NCBI RefSeq assembly: GCF_016820635.1
Contig: NZ_WSFU01000099.1
Span: forward strand, 1 to 46,958
Source of the DNA: Anaeromonas gelatinilytica
GTDB lineage: Bacteria > Bacillota > Clostridia > Tissierellales > SIT17
Reading direction: 5' to 3'
DNA: 46,958 bases
Positions 1-9,675 of the stretch are shown one piece after another. The stretch's first letter is position 1, and the number at the start of each line of letters is the position of its first letter. Under the pieces are notes generated by a model. It had not been told where the DNA came from, searched no databases, and worked only from the letters and a program-made list of their open reading frames with translations. The position numbers and the translations under genes are program-made.

Positions 1-240
1 TTAGTTTTTCTATATTCATTCATATATACATTGTATTAGTTATACTGATAAACCGCAATAACTATTTAAAAAATATCCCTTTCATCTCACATCTGAAGAA
101 GTGGGCTTTCTTGCTCATAAGTTCTGTAAAATTCGGAAAATAGATAATATCAAATAAAGGAAATAATGGAGAATCAGCTAAGTATTATATAAGCGGAAAT
201 GGTTTTGTAGTTTGGAGAAGAATTATAAAAGTTATATAGA
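1..240. other. A/T-rich leader region, no gene seen
   Basis: No convincing reading frame, RNA gene or repeat is visible here. The stretch precedes the first promoter and may hold the end of an upstream transcription unit outside the window. Confidence 0.4.
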
Positions 241-241
241 A

Positions 242-270
242 TTGACAGAATTATAAAACTAATATATACT
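242..270 (+). promoter_or_regulatory. Sigma-A promoter of the kduD operon
   Basis: A consensus TTGACA (242-247) is separated by 17 bases from TATACT (265-270). It lies about 70 bases upstream of kduD and directly before a palindromic operator, so it is the probable start of the kduD-kduI-gntR transcript. Confidence 0.75.
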
Positions 271-271
271 C

Positions 272-292
272 ATTGTATACCACGTATACAAT
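272..292. promoter_or_regulatory. Palindromic operator, probable GntR/FadR-family site
   Basis: Perfect inverted repeat with arms ATTGTATAC and GTATACAAT around CAC, starting two bases after the -10 box. A repressor here would block promoter clearance. The TTGTATAC half site resembles operators of FCD-type GntR regulators of hexuronate genes. The GntR gene at 1991-2695 at the end of the same operon is the natural candidate, which would make it autoregulated; that assignment is inference. Confidence 0.65.
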
Positions 293-340
293 ATATATAA
301 TTATTAAAATTCAAAAAATAATATGAAAAGAGGGAGAAGC

Positions 341-1096
341 ATGAATGATTTTTCACTAGAAGGAAAGGTAGCGATAGTTACTGGTTGTAGAACAGGTCTT
401 GGCCAAGGAGTAGCATTGGCTTTTGCCGAAGCTGGAGCGGATATAGTAGGTGTAGGCTCTACTATTCTAGATGAAACTAAAAACCTTGTAGAAAAGATGG
501 GAAGAAAATTCGTAGGGGTTCAAGCAGATTTAAAGAAAATGGACTCCATTCCAAAGGTTATTGATGCTGCCATTACTAATTTTGGAAAGATAGATATTTT
601 AGTTAACAACGCAGGAATTATTAGACGAGAAGATGCTATTGACTTTTCAGAGAAAGATTGGGACGATGTTATGGACATCAATATCAAAATAGTGTTTTTT
701 CTTAGTCAAGCTGTGGCAAGAGAGTTTATTGACAAAAAAACTGGAGGTAAGATTATAAATATTGCATCTATGCTTTCTTTTCAAGGAGGTATAAGAGTTC
801 CTTCTTATACTGCTAGTAAATCAGGTGTTAAAGGAATTACTATGTCTATGGCAAATGAGTGGGCTAAATATAATATTAATGTAAATGCAATAGCTCCAGG
901 CTATATGGCTACTGATAATACAACTCCTCTTAGAGCAGATAAAGAGAGAAGCACAGAAATATTAGCTAGGATACCTGCAAATAGATGGGGAACACCTGAA
1001 GATTTAGGAGGAACAGCAGTATTTTTAGCGTCTAAAGCTTCGGATTATGTTAATGGATTTACTATTGCAGTTGATGGTGGTTGGCTTGCAAGATAG
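341..1096 (+). CDS. kduD: 2-dehydro-3-deoxy-D-gluconate 5-dehydrogenase (KduD)
   Basis: Short-chain dehydrogenase of 251 residues. It interconverts 2,5-diketo-3-deoxygluconate and 2-keto-3-deoxygluconate (KDG) with NAD(H), the second step after KduI. The Rossmann motif T-G-x3-G-x-G is at residues 14-21, NNAG at about 88-91, and the catalytic pair is Y156/K160 (YxxxK). The C-terminal VDGGW stretch is typical of the family. I chose the ATG at 341 because AGAGGGAGA sits just before it; an ATG at 323 lies upstream of that ribosome site. It is the first gene of an operon with kduI (24-base gap), which strongly supports KduD over a generic dehydrogenase. Confidence 0.9.
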   Translation: MNDFSLEGKVAIVTGCRTGLGQGVALAFAEAGADIVGVGSTILDETKNLVEKMGRKFVGVQADLKKMDSIPKVIDAAITNFGKIDILVNNAGIIRREDAIDFSEKDWDDVMDINIKIVFFLSQAVAREFIDKKTGGKIINIASMLSFQGGIRVPSYTASKSGVKGITMSMANEWAKYNINVNAIAPGYMATDNTTPLRADKERSTEILARIPANRWGTPEDLGGTAVFLASKASDYVNGFTIAVDGGWLAR

Positions 1097-1120
1097 TAAT
1101 TAAAATAAGGAGGGTATTAA

Positions 1121-1957
1121 ATGAATTTAGAAACGAGATATGCAAATCATCCAGGAGATTCAAAATATTATACAACGGAAGAATTAAGACAACATTATTT
1201 AATTGAGGAATTATTTATAGAAGATGAAGTAAATTTAGTATATTCTCACATTGACAGAATTATTGCTGGAGGGATTATGCCAGTCGAAAAGGAAGTGACA
1301 CTAAGTGCTGGTAAAGAGTTAGGTGTCAGCTATTTCTTTCAAAGAAGAGAAGCCGGTATAATAAATATCGGGGGTAAAGGAAAAGTAATCTTAGATGGCA
1401 AAGAGCTTATTTTAAATAATGGTGATGGATTATATATTGGAAAAGGGTCAAAGGATGTTGTATTTGAATCAATAGACACTGATAATCCACCAAAGTTTTA
1501 TTTTAATAGTAGTCCAGCCCATAAATCTTATTCTAGTAGGATAATTACCCTAGAGCAAGCGAGAAAATTAGAATTAGGTGAAAAAGAGAATCTTAATGTA
1601 AGAACAATAAATCAATATATTCATCCAGAGGTATGTGAGAGTTGCCAGCTAGTCATGGGAATGACCATTCTAGCACCAGGAAGTGTGTGGAATACAATGC
1701 CTTGTCATACCCATGAACGTCGCATGGAAGTTTATATGTATTTTAATATGGATGAGGATTCAAGGGTATTCCATCTGATGGGTCAGCCGGAAGAAACAAG
1801 ACATGTTGTTATGGCTAATGAACAAGCAATTATTTCTCCTAGCTGGTCAATCCATAGTGGGGTAGGAACAAGTAACTATACTTTTATTTGGGGTATGTGT
1901 GGCGAAAATATAGAGTTTGATGATATGGACCATGTGGCAATTAAAGATTTAAAATAG
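1121..1957 (+). CDS. kduI: 5-dehydro-4-deoxy-D-glucuronate isomerase (KduI)
   Basis: A 278-residue protein of the usual KduI length. It isomerises 5-keto-4-deoxyuronate to 2,5-diketo-3-deoxygluconate in unsaturated uronate breakdown. The bicupin metal site is visible as [10 protein letters not shown], with H196, H198 and E203 as zinc ligands. The N-terminal METRYANHP-like stretch and the C-terminal WSIHSG and FIWGM segments are family hallmarks. A strong AAGGAGGGT lies before the ATG. It follows kduD and precedes a GntR regulator, a classic pectin or glycosaminoglycan catabolic order. The substrate route is completed by KdgF at 17045-17383. Confidence 0.95.
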   Translation: MNLETRYANHPGDSKYYTTEELRQHYLIEELFIEDEVNLVYSHIDRIIAGGIMPVEKEVTLSAGKELGVSYFFQRREAGIINIGGKGKVILDGKELILNNGDGLYIGKGSKDVVFESIDTDNPPKFYFNSSPAHKSYSSRIITLEQARKLELGEKENLNVRTINQYIHPEVCESCQLVMGMTILAPGSVWNTMPCHTHERRMEVYMYFNMDEDSRVFHLMGQPEETRHVVMANEQAIISPSWSIHSGVGTSNYTFIWGMCGENIEFDDMDHVAIKDLK

Positions 1958-1990
1958 TAAAATATAGTTTTACTATAAGGAGATTGAAAT

Positions 1991-2695
1991 ATGACAGATT
2001 ATAATACTTATAAAGTGAATACAATTGCGGAAGATGTATATAGGAGTTTAAAGAAAGATATACTTAATTTAATAATAAAACCAGGACAAATTATAACAGA
2101 ACAATATATATGTGAAAAATATAATATATCTAGAACCCCTAGCAGAGATGTACTTAAGAGACTTAAAAATGCTGGACTAGTATTTACCATTCCATATAAA
2201 GCTAATTATGTAACTCTGCTTAATATGGATAATATACGTCAGTTTATCTATATGAGAATAGCAATAGAAACAAAAATTATTAAAGATGTAATTGAGAATC
2301 TTGATGAGGAATTAATTTTAGAGCTTGATAATAATCTGAAATTGCAAGAGAATCTACTAAAATCAGATTTTACTGCAGAGGAATTTTATAAAATAGATGC
2401 TGAATTTCATAAAATATTGTTTGAGGCTAATAAGAAACTAATTATTTGGGAACAAATTCAGAAGTTACAAGTACATTATACAAGATTTAGGATGTTGGAT
2501 ATTGTTGCAATTAAAAACTTTCAAGCCATTTATGAGGACCATAAAAAATTAGTTGAAATTATTAAAAATAGAAAGATCGATGAAGTAGATGTTCTGGTTA
2601 GAGAGCATTTAAATAGTGGAATTAAAAGACTTGGAGATAAAATCTATACTGAGTTTTCACATTACTTTATAACTGAGAAGGAATCTGATGAATAA
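1991..2695 (+). CDS. GntR-family regulator, FCD (FadR-like) subfamily
   Basis: A 234-residue transcription factor. An N-terminal winged helix-turn-helix (about residues 12-75, with the ISRTPSRDVLKRL recognition segment) is followed by an all-helical FCD ligand domain. Candidate metal and ligand residues are in DAEFHKILF, EDHKKLVEII and VREHL. AAGGAG precedes the ATG. As last gene of the kduD-kduI operon it probably senses a uronate intermediate and binds the palindrome at 272-292. It is only distantly similar to the second GntR protein at 9676-10365, so the two probably recognise different effectors or sites. Confidence 0.85.
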   Translation: MTDYNTYKVNTIAEDVYRSLKKDILNLIIKPGQIITEQYICEKYNISRTPSRDVLKRLKNAGLVFTIPYKANYVTLLNMDNIRQFIYMRIAIETKIIKDVIENLDEELILELDNNLKLQENLLKSDFTAEEFYKIDAEFHKILFEANKKLIIWEQIQKLQVHYTRFRMLDIVAIKNFQAIYEDHKKLVEIIKNRKIDEVDVLVREHLNSGIKRLGDKIYTEFSHYFITEKESDE

Positions 2696-2700
2696 GCATT

Positions 2701-2738
2701 AAAATTCTAGTTACTCTTGAAGAGTAACTAGAATTTTT
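2701..2738 (+). terminator. Rho-independent terminator after gntR
   Basis: A 17-bp perfect stem (2701-2717 with 2721-2737) and a TGA loop, with T residues at the 3' side. It begins five bases after the gntR stop codon and ends the kduD-kduI-gntR transcript. The A/T-rich outer stem would allow action in both directions. Confidence 0.85.
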
Positions 2739-2843
2739 CAATATTTAAAGAAATTGTTTCATCTATTGAAATAATGATATATATGAAATATGATAAAGAT
2801 AGTAGTGAATATTCTGAAAGCTACAAAAATAGGAGGGATATTA

Positions 2844-3845
2844 GTGCGTGTATCTTATGACAAACTTAAAAGTGAAGTAAAAAGAGTTCTTATAAGTAGA
2901 GGCTTTGAAGCGGAAGGTGCCGAGATAGGAGCCTCTATAATAGCAGATAATAGCCGGGATGGAGTGTATTCCCACGGCTTGAATAGGTTTCCTGTTATTG
3001 TAAAATTCATGGATGAAGGTAGAATTAAACTCAATAGATATCCAGTGAAGTTGAATAGTGCTGGAGCCCTTGAACAATGGGATGGCAAGCTAGGTTTTGG
3101 TCCGACAAATGCATCTATTGCCATGGATAGAGCTGTTGAATTGGCAGGAAAATATGGGATAGGATGTGTGGCTCTTAAAAATACTAATCACTGGCTTCGT
3201 GGAGGCACTTATGGATTGAAGGCTGCTAATGTAGGGTGTATAGGGATTTGCATGACAAATACATTTCCTAATATGCCACCATGGGGTGGTATCGAAAAAC
3301 GTATAGGAAATAATCCTTTTATAATAGCTATTCCACAAAAAAATGGAGAACATGTGTTGTTGGATATGGCCCAGTCACAATTTTCTTTTGGAAAACTGCA
3401 AACATATTCTCTTGATAATAAAAAATTACCTATTATGGGAGGATATGATAAAAATGGAAATATTACTAATGACCCTGATGAAATATTAGATGACGGTGAA
3501 GCTATTCCTACAGGATATTGGAAGGGTTCTGGACTTTCCATAGCTATTGATATGGTAGTTGCAGCATTATCAGTTGGCAAATCCACATATGATATGAGGA
3601 TGAATAAAGATGATGTAGGAATTTCACAGGTGTTTATTGCAATAAATCCTACAGTCTATGCCGGTGAGGATTATGCTGATGAGTATATAGAAAATATGTC
3701 TCAGTATATTAAAACTTCAGCAAGGAAAAAAGGTGTTGCTGATATTCTTTACCCAGGAGAAAGAGCTGCCAGAGAAAGAGGAGAAAATATGAAAGAAGGT
3801 ATTCCTGTAAATGAGAAAATGTGGGAAACACTAGTGAAGTTATAA
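2844..3845 (+). CDS. dlgD: 2,3-diketo-L-gulonate reductase-like dehydrogenase (DlgD/YiaK, Ldh2 family)
   Basis: A 333-residue NAD(P)H-dependent oxidoreductase of the malate/L-lactate dehydrogenase 2 family. It has the family's SRxxVYSHG-like segment (NSRDGVYSHG), NTNHWLRGGTYG and the late GYWKGSGLSI motif. Length and motif order match E. coli YiaK/DlgD closely. The start is GTG at 2844: AGGAGG sits seven bases upstream, whereas the longer frame from ATG 2790 has no ribosome site. In a uronate island it may reduce a diketo-gulonate or a related keto-uronate; the exact substrate is inferred. It stands between a terminator and the lacI-type gene. Confidence 0.8.
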   Translation: MRVSYDKLKSEVKRVLISRGFEAEGAEIGASIIADNSRDGVYSHGLNRFPVIVKFMDEGRIKLNRYPVKLNSAGALEQWDGKLGFGPTNASIAMDRAVELAGKYGIGCVALKNTNHWLRGGTYGLKAANVGCIGICMTNTFPNMPPWGGIEKRIGNNPFIIAIPQKNGEHVLLDMAQSQFSFGKLQTYSLDNKKLPIMGGYDKNGNITNDPDEILDDGEAIPTGYWKGSGLSIAIDMVVAALSVGKSTYDMRMNKDDVGISQVFIAINPTVYAGEDYADEYIENMSQYIKTSARKKGVADILYPGERAARERGENMKEGIPVNEKMWETLVKL

Positions 3846-3926
3846 TTAAGGTAGTTGGATAAAAAGTGTCTACTTAATAAATTACTTTTCAATAGATAAT
3901 AGGAAAACAATTAGTTAATTAAGTTA

Positions 3927-3955
3927 TTGTTAACGTATGCATAGTGTGATATGAT
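3927..3955 (+). promoter_or_regulatory. Probable promoter of the lacI-type gene
   Basis: TTGTTA (3927-3932), 17 bases, TATGAT (3950-3955), 18 bases before the start codon at 3973. Little room is left for an untranslated leader, but the ribosome site GAGGTGG fits between. Confidence 0.5.
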
Positions 3956-3972
3956 AATATCGAGGTGGTAAG

Positions 3973-4983
3973 ATGAGCGTTACAATAAAAGACATTGCAA
4001 AGATCGCAGGGTTTTCTCATACTACAGTTTCAAGAGCATTAAATGATAGCCACTTAATTAGCAAAGAGACAAAGGAAAAAATAAAAACTATTGCTGAAAC
4101 ATTAAATTATACACCTAATTATAATGCTAAGAGTTTAGTCTTAAATAGGTCTTATAACATCGGACTATTTTTTTCAACAATTAATGAAGGTACATCATCT
4201 AGCTTTTTTTATGAAGTAGTTAAAGGAGTAAATAGTGTTGTTTGTGGAGAATTTAATCTTATTGTAAGTGGAATCGATGAATATTCTAATCCAAATACAA
4301 TAAACAAAAAACATTTTGATGGTATTATCATAATGAGCCAAAGCACAAAGGATGACTATTTTATTTATAATATACTAGAAAAAAAGATTCCTATTGTGGT
4401 GCTAAATAGAGAAGTACAAGATGTTCAGTTAGTTAATATTCTTTCTGATGATCGAAAAGGTGTTGAAAATGCAGTAGAATATCTTATAAATGAAGGACAT
4501 AGAAATATTGCCATTATTGAAGGTAAAAAAGGTTTTAAATCTACCCAAGAAAGAAAAAAAGGGTTTATAAAGGCCTTAATAAATAATAATATTTCAATTT
4601 ATAAAGATTATATAGTCAAAGGAAAATATGATTTAGAAAGTGGATATCAAGGAATGAAACAACTTTTAAATCTTTCGAATATTCCAACGGCAGTATTTTG
4701 TTCAAATGATGATATGGCTGTAGGCGCTATAAAGGCTATCGTAGAAGAGGGATTAAATGTGCCAGAAGACATTTCAATTATTGGTTTTGATGATAACGTT
4801 TTTGCATCTTACTTATCGCCAGCTCTTACTACCATTAAAAAATCTTTTGAAGAAATTAGCATAAGAGGAGCTAAAAAGCTTCTAAAGCTTATTGAGGATG
4901 AAACTTTGGAAAGAGAAAGGATTTATGTTTCTACAGAACTACAAATAAGAGAATCAGTAAAAAGAGTAGGAGGCATAAGTTAA
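3973..4983 (+). CDS. LacI-family transcriptional regulator
   Basis: A 336-residue regulator. The N-terminal LacI helix-turn-helix is clear (VTIKDIAKIAGFSHTTVSRAL, residues about 3-23), followed by the hinge helix NYTPNYNAKSLV and a periplasmic-binding-protein-like sensor domain with FCSNDDMAVGAIKA and SIIGFDDN segments. It sits between dlgD and uxaB and probably controls one or both in response to a uronate or keto-acid. No canonical LacI/CcpA 14-bp operator is obvious in the gap to uxaB. Confidence 0.85.
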   Translation: MSVTIKDIAKIAGFSHTTVSRALNDSHLISKETKEKIKTIAETLNYTPNYNAKSLVLNRSYNIGLFFSTINEGTSSSFFYEVVKGVNSVVCGEFNLIVSGIDEYSNPNTINKKHFDGIIIMSQSTKDDYFIYNILEKKIPIVVLNREVQDVQLVNILSDDRKGVENAVEYLINEGHRNIAIIEGKKGFKSTQERKKGFIKALINNNISIYKDYIVKGKYDLESGYQGMKQLLNLSNIPTAVFCSNDDMAVGAIKAIVEEGLNVPEDISIIGFDDNVFASYLSPALTTIKKSFEEISIRGAKKLLKLIEDETLERERIYVSTELQIRESVKRVGGIS

Positions 4984-5073
4984 TAATGTCGAGGTATATC
5001 CTAACTATTAAGATACTAGATAATTTTTTATTCAAAATGCACACGTGAACAAACGAGAAGGAGGTTAAAGGGA

Positions 5074-6519
5074 ATGAAAAAAATTAATGAATGTTTTGAA
5101 AAAAAATCCTATCCGGAAAAAGTATTACAATTTGGTGAAGGTAATTTTATACGGGCCTTTGTTGACTGGATGATAGCTGATATGAATAAAACGGATAATT
5201 TTAATGGGAGTGTAGTAGTTATACAACCAAGAAAAAATAATAGAGTAAAAATATTGAATGAACAAGATGGATTATTTACCTTATATTTAAATGGAATTAA
5301 AAAAGGAGAAGTTATTAGTGAATATTCAGTTGTAGATTCTATAAGTAGAGGAATAAATACCTATAGTAATTATGATGAGTTTTTAAAGATAGCAGAAAAT
5401 CCAGAATTAAGATTTATTACTTCTAATACAACAGAAGCAGGAATAGTTTATGAAGAAAAAGATAGACTTGAAGATAGACCCCAAAGTAGTTTTCCAGGGA
5501 AGTTAACAGCTTTCTTATATCATAGATACCAAACTTTTAATGGGAACGTGGATAAAGGATTTATTTTCTTACCTTGTGAGCTCATAGATACGAATGGTGC
5601 AAAGCTTAAAGAAATTATTCTGAAATTAGCAAAGCTCTGGGATTTAGAAGAAAAATTTATAGAATGGATTAATGAAGCAAATACATTCTGTAATACTCTA
5701 GTTGATAGGATAGTACCTGGATATCCAAAAGATAAGATAGAAGAGATTACTAAGAAGCTAGGATATAAAGATAAATTAGTAGTAGAAGGAGAACAATTTC
5801 ACCTTTGGGTAATTCAAGGACCTGAATGGATAAAGGAGGAGTTCCCAGCTGATAAAGCGGGATTAAATGTATTATTTACAGATGATATTACACCTTATAG
5901 AACAAGAAAGGTAAGGATATTAAATGGTGTCCATACTTCTATGGTAGCGATTTCCTATTTATATGGAAAGAATACTGTGAGGGAAGCTGTAGAAGATCCA
6001 GTAGTTGGTAAGTTTATTCAAGATATAGTTTTTGAGGAAATTATTCCTACGCTAGAACTACCAGAAAAAGAATTAGAGGATTTTGCACAAGATGTTCTAG
6101 ATAGATTTAAAAATCCATTTATAAAACATTACCTTATGAGTATATCTCTAAACTCTATGTCTAAATTTAAAACAAGAGTTTTACCATCTATTTTACAATA
6201 TCAAAAGATAAACAATAGATTACCTAAAAGGTTGGTATTTTCTCTTTCTGCATTAATCACATTTTATAAAGGTAAGAGAGATAATGTGAAGATTGATTTA
6301 CAAGATAGTTCAGATATTCTATCACTATATCAAAATCTATGGGATAACTATGATGGTACCAGAGAAGGACTAGAAAAGGTTGTTGAAAGAGTATTAGGAT
6401 ATGAGAAAAATTGGGAAATGAATTTAAATGATATAGACGGACTTCATAGGCAGACGACAGATTATTTAGAAATGATATTAGAGAAAGGCATGAAAGAAGC
6501 AGTACAAAGCTTTCAATAA
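5074..6519 (+). CDS. uxaB: Tagaturonate reductase (altronate oxidoreductase)
   Basis: A 481-residue member of the mannitol dehydrogenase family. It reduces D-tagaturonate to D-altronate with NADH, the second step of galacturonate breakdown. The N-terminal [16 protein letters not shown] segment is the nucleotide-binding start typical of Uxa[15 protein letters not shown] and [10 protein letters not shown] follow, and the catalytic segment [18 protein letters not shown] carries the lysine, Asn and His of the family. AAGGAGG precedes the ATG. The downstream uxaC and uxaA set the assignment as UxaB rather than UxuB. Confidence 0.92.
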   Translation: MKKINECFEKKSYPEKVLQFGEGNFIRAFVDWMIADMNKTDNFNGSVVVIQPRKNNRVKILNEQDGLFTLYLNGIKKGEVISEYSVVDSISRGINTYSNYDEFLKIAENPELRFITSNTTEAGIVYEEKDRLEDRPQSSFPGKLTAFLYHRYQTFNGNVDKGFIFLPCELIDTNGAKLKEIILKLAKLWDLEEKFIEWINEANTFCNTLVDRIVPGYPKDKIEEITKKLGYKDKLVVEGEQFHLWVIQGPEWIKEEFPADKAGLNVLFTDDITPYRTRKVRILNGVHTSMVAISYLYGKNTVREAVEDPVVGKFIQDIVFEEIIPTLELPEKELEDFAQDVLDRFKNPFIKHYLMSISLNSMSKFKTRVLPSILQYQKINNRLPKRLVFSLSALITFYKGKRDNVKIDLQDSSDILSLYQNLWDNYDGTREGLEKVVERVLGYEKNWEMNLNDIDGLHRQTTDYLEMILEKGMKEAVQSFQ

Positions 6520-6597
6520 TAATATTGAACTAAATTCAAATTAAGAATTTATTATTAATAATAAAGAGTAAATCAAAGATTAATGAGGAGGATAATA

Positions 6598-8007
6598 ATG
6601 AAGAAATTTATGGATGACAATTTTTTATTAGAGAATGAAACGGCTATTAAGCTTTATCACGATTTTGCAAAGGAAATGCCAATTATTGATTATCACTGCC
6701 ATTTAAATCCTAGGGAGATCGCAGAAGATAAGCGTTATAGAAATATCACTGAAATTTGGCTTGGTGGAGATCATTATAAGTGGAAAGCTATGAGAAGTAA
6801 TGGTATCGATGAAAAGTATATTACTGGTGATGCTGATGATAAAGATAAATTCTTAAAATGGGCAGAGGCAGTTCCCTATACAATTGGAAATCCGCTATAT
6901 CATTGGACTCATTTAGAATTACAAAGATATTTTGGTATAGATAAATTATTAAATTCAGAATCAGCGGAGGAAATTTGGGATGAATGTAATGAGTTACTTC
7001 AAAAGGAAGAATTTACAGCTCGAAAATTAATTGAGAAATCAAATGTAAAGGTAATTTGTACTACAGATGATCCAATAGATACATTAGGATATCATAAGAT
7101 AATTGCAGAAGATTCTAATTTTGATGTAAAAGTATTGCCAACTCTTCGACCTGATAAGGCAATAAATATTGATAAAGAGGAATTTACTACTTGGGTTAAG
7201 AGGTTAGAAGAAGTAGTTGGAAGAGAAGTACAATCCATTGATGTTTTATTGGAGGCATTAAAAGAACGTATTTTATATTTTGACTCATTAGGCTGTAAAG
7301 TGTCTGACCATGCTTTGGATCCAGTTGTATTCGAAAATGCAGATAAGGAAGAAATCAACGATATTTTTACAAAGGCCTTAAATCAAGATGAATTAACAGA
7401 GTCAGATATATGTAAATACAAAACATATATATTATTATTCTTAGGAAGAGAATATGCTAAATTAGGATGGGCAATGCAGCTTCACATTGGCACCATACGA
7501 AATGTAAATACTAGAATGATGAGAACACTAGGTCCAGATACAGGCTTTGATACTATAGGAGATTATGTTTTTGCGAAGGATTTAGCTAAGTTCCTAGATG
7601 CATTAGATACAACAAATGAGTTGCCAAAAACAATTTTATATTGTCTAAATCCAAGGGATAATGAAGTCTTAGCTACTATGATTGGATCTTTCCAAGGAGG
7701 CGGAATACCAGGAAAAATACAGTTTGGATCTGGCTGGTGGTTTAATGATCAAAAAGATGGAATGATTCGCCAAATGATCGCTTTATCTAATATGGGATTA
7801 TTAAGTAGATTTGTAGGTATGCTAACAGATTCTAGAAGTTTTTTATCCTACACAAGACATGAATACTTTAGAAGAATTCTATGTAACTTGTTGGGAGGAT
7901 GGGTAGAAAATGGCGAAGTTCCAAACGATATAGATTTATTAGGAAAAATGGTTCAGGATATTTGCTACAATAATGCTAATCGTTATTTTGACTTAAATGT
8001 ACAATAA
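6598..8007 (+). CDS. uxaC: Glucuronate/galacturonate isomerase
   Basis: A 469-residue uronate isomerase of the amidohydrolase superfamily. It converts D-galacturonate to D-tagaturonate and D-glucuronate to D-fructuronate. The metal motif HxH is at H33/H35 in IDYHCHLNP; MQLHIGTIRN and LTDSRSFLSYTRHEYFRR are family signatures. The start is ATG 6598, preceded by GAGGAGGA; an ATG at 6583 overlaps that site. The one enzyme feeds both branches of the island, UxaB/UxaA and UxuB/UxuA. The gene lies in the uxaB-uxaC-uxaA run. Confidence 0.95.
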   Translation: MKKFMDDNFLLENETAIKLYHDFAKEMPIIDYHCHLNPREIAEDKRYRNITEIWLGGDHYKWKAMRSNGIDEKYITGDADDKDKFLKWAEAVPYTIGNPLYHWTHLELQRYFGIDKLLNSESAEEIWDECNELLQKEEFTARKLIEKSNVKVICTTDDPIDTLGYHKIIAEDSNFDVKVLPTLRPDKAINIDKEEFTTWVKRLEEVVGREVQSIDVLLEALKERILYFDSLGCKVSDHALDPVVFENADKEEINDIFTKALNQDELTESDICKYKTYILLFLGREYAKLGWAMQLHIGTIRNVNTRMMRTLGPDTGFDTIGDYVFAKDLAKFLDALDTTNELPKTILYCLNPRDNEVLATMIGSFQGGGIPGKIQFGSGWWFNDQKDGMIRQMIALSNMGLLSRFVGMLTDSRSFLSYTRHEYFRRILCNLLGGWVENGEVPNDIDLLGKMVQDICYNNANRYFDLNVQ

Positions 8008-8049
8008 AATATAAAGGAATTTAAATTTATACTATAGAAAGGAGCAGAT

Positions 8050-9537
8050 ATGAAAAAAGTTATTAAGATTCACAATAAAGACAATGTGATGGTTGCACTT
8101 ACAGATTTAAAAGCTGGAGAGATATTAGAAAGTGATGGAGTGAAAGTACAAATTAGAAGCGATATTCCTAAGGGTCATAAGGTAGCCATTAAGAAAATTA
8201 GTAAAGAAGAAGATGTGATTAAATATGGTTTACCTATAGGATATTCACTTCAGAATGTAGAACCAGGAGAACATATTCATGTAAACAACACAAAGACAAA
8301 GTTAAGCGGGACGGATGAATATTCTTTTGATCAAAAACTAGTGGATAGAGATATACCCAAAGATGATCGTGTATTCATGGGTTATAGAAGAGAAAATGGT
8401 AATGTGGGTATAAGAAATGAACTATGGATTGTTCCTACAGTTGGTTGTGTGAATGGTATTGGACAAATGATTGTAGATACCTTTAAGTCTGAAGTATATA
8501 TACGATTAATTGATAATATTGAAGTTTATAAGCATAATTATGGATGCTCTCAATTAGGAGAAGATCATGAAAATACAAGGAAAATTTTGGCTGATTTAGT
8601 GAAGCACCCTAATTGCGGTGGAGCACTAGTGTTAGGTCTTGGTTGTGAAAACAATCAGGTAGAAGAATTCAAGGAGCTTCTTGGAGATATAGATGAAAAT
8701 AGAGTGAAGTTTTTAATAACCCAAGAGGTGGAAGATGAGATAGAAGAAGGAGTTCATCTTTTAAGAGAAATATTTGAGGTCATGAAAGAGGATACTCGAG
8801 AAGAAGTGCCTTTATCAGAGTTAAAGGTTGGGTTAAAATGTGGAGGTTCTGATGGACTTTCTGGTATTACAGCTAATCCGTTACTAGGGAATTTCTCTGA
8901 TTATTTAATTGCTCAAGGGGGCACAAGTGTATTAACCGAGGTTCCTGAGATGTTTGGGGCAGAAACCATACTAATGGAAAGAGCAAAGAATGAAGAAGTC
9001 TTTGGGAAGATAGTACATTTAATAAATGACTTTAAAGAGTATTTTTTAGCTAATAATCAACCTATATATGAAAACCCATCCCCTGGAAATAAAAAGGGCG
9101 GAATTACTACATTGGAGGATAAATCTCTAGGATGCACACAGAAAGCAGGACATTCTAAAGTGGTAGATGTACTAAAATATGGGGAGATATTAACGGAAAA
9201 AGGACTTAATCTTCTGAGTGCTCCTGGAAATGATTTAGTGGCTTCAACTGCTTTAGCTGCATCAGGATGCCATATGGTATTATTTACAACAGGAAGAGGG
9301 ACTCCTTTTGGAACCTTCGTTCCAACTATAAAAATATCTTCTAACTCAGAAATTTATAATAAAAAGAAAAATTGGATAGATTTTAATGCGGGAAGCCTAG
9401 CGGAGGATAAATCAATGGAAGAAGTATTGGAAGAATTTATCCCATATATTATTGGAGTTGCTAGTGGTGAACTTGCTAACAATGAAAAAAATGAAATTAG
9501 AGAAATTTCGATTTTTAAAAAAGGAGTAACATTATAG
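8050..9537 (+). CDS. uxaA: Altronate dehydratase
   Basis: A 495-residue single-chain enzyme that dehydrates D-altronate to KDG. The N-terminal SAF domain (about residues 10-90, NVEPGEHIHVNN) is joined to the UxaA dehydratase domain. Signature segments are MGYRRENGNVGIRNELW, HNYGCSQLGEDHENTR, LGCENNQ and KCGGSDGLSGITANP; the conserved Cys residues suit an iron-dependent hydro-lyase. AAGGAGC precedes the ATG. The final GTPFGTFVPTIKISSN segment is also typical. It is the last enzyme of the galacturonate branch, ending 138 bases before the next regulator. Confidence 0.94.
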   Translation: MKKVIKIHNKDNVMVALTDLKAGEILESDGVKVQIRSDIPKGHKVAIKKISKEEDVIKYGLPIGYSLQNVEPGEHIHVNNTKTKLSGTDEYSFDQKLVDRDIPKDDRVFMGYRRENGNVGIRNELWIVPTVGCVNGIGQMIVDTFKSEVYIRLIDNIEVYKHNYGCSQLGEDHENTRKILADLVKHPNCGGALVLGLGCENNQVEEFKELLGDIDENRVKFLITQEVEDEIEEGVHLLREIFEVMKEDTREEVPLSELKVGLKCGGSDGLSGITANPLLGNFSDYLIAQGGTSVLTEVPEMFGAETILMERAKNEEVFGKIVHLINDFKEYFLANNQPIYENPSPGNKKGGITTLEDKSLGCTQKAGHSKVVDVLKYGEILTEKGLNLLSAPGNDLVASTALAASGCHMVLFTTGRGTPFGTFVPTIKISSNSEIYNKKKNWIDFNAGSLAEDKSMEEVLEEFIPYIIGVASGELANNEKNEIREISIFKKGVTL

Positions 9538-9586
9538 AATTAGAATAAAAATTTCTAACAAATTAGATTAATATTCTCCAGAGGGA

Positions 9587-9615
9587 TTGACATCGAAAAA
9601 TTAGTATGGTAGTAT
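9587..9615 (+). promoter_or_regulatory. Probable promoter of the second gntR gene
   Basis: TTGACA (9587-9592) is followed after 17 bases by TAGTAT (9610-9615). Repeats of TATGGTA or CATGGTA run across and just after the -10 box (9606-9630) and may be a regulator site. The start codon is at 9676. Confidence 0.45.
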
Positions 9616-9675
9616 GGTAACATGGTAATATGTGATGTGCAATAGATATAATTATTCTTCTGGGGAAGTGAATAA

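Noticed and set aside
3209-3586. Long antisense frames opposite dlgD and other genes
   Set aside because: They are shadow frames of clear genes, with no ribosome sites and odd composition.
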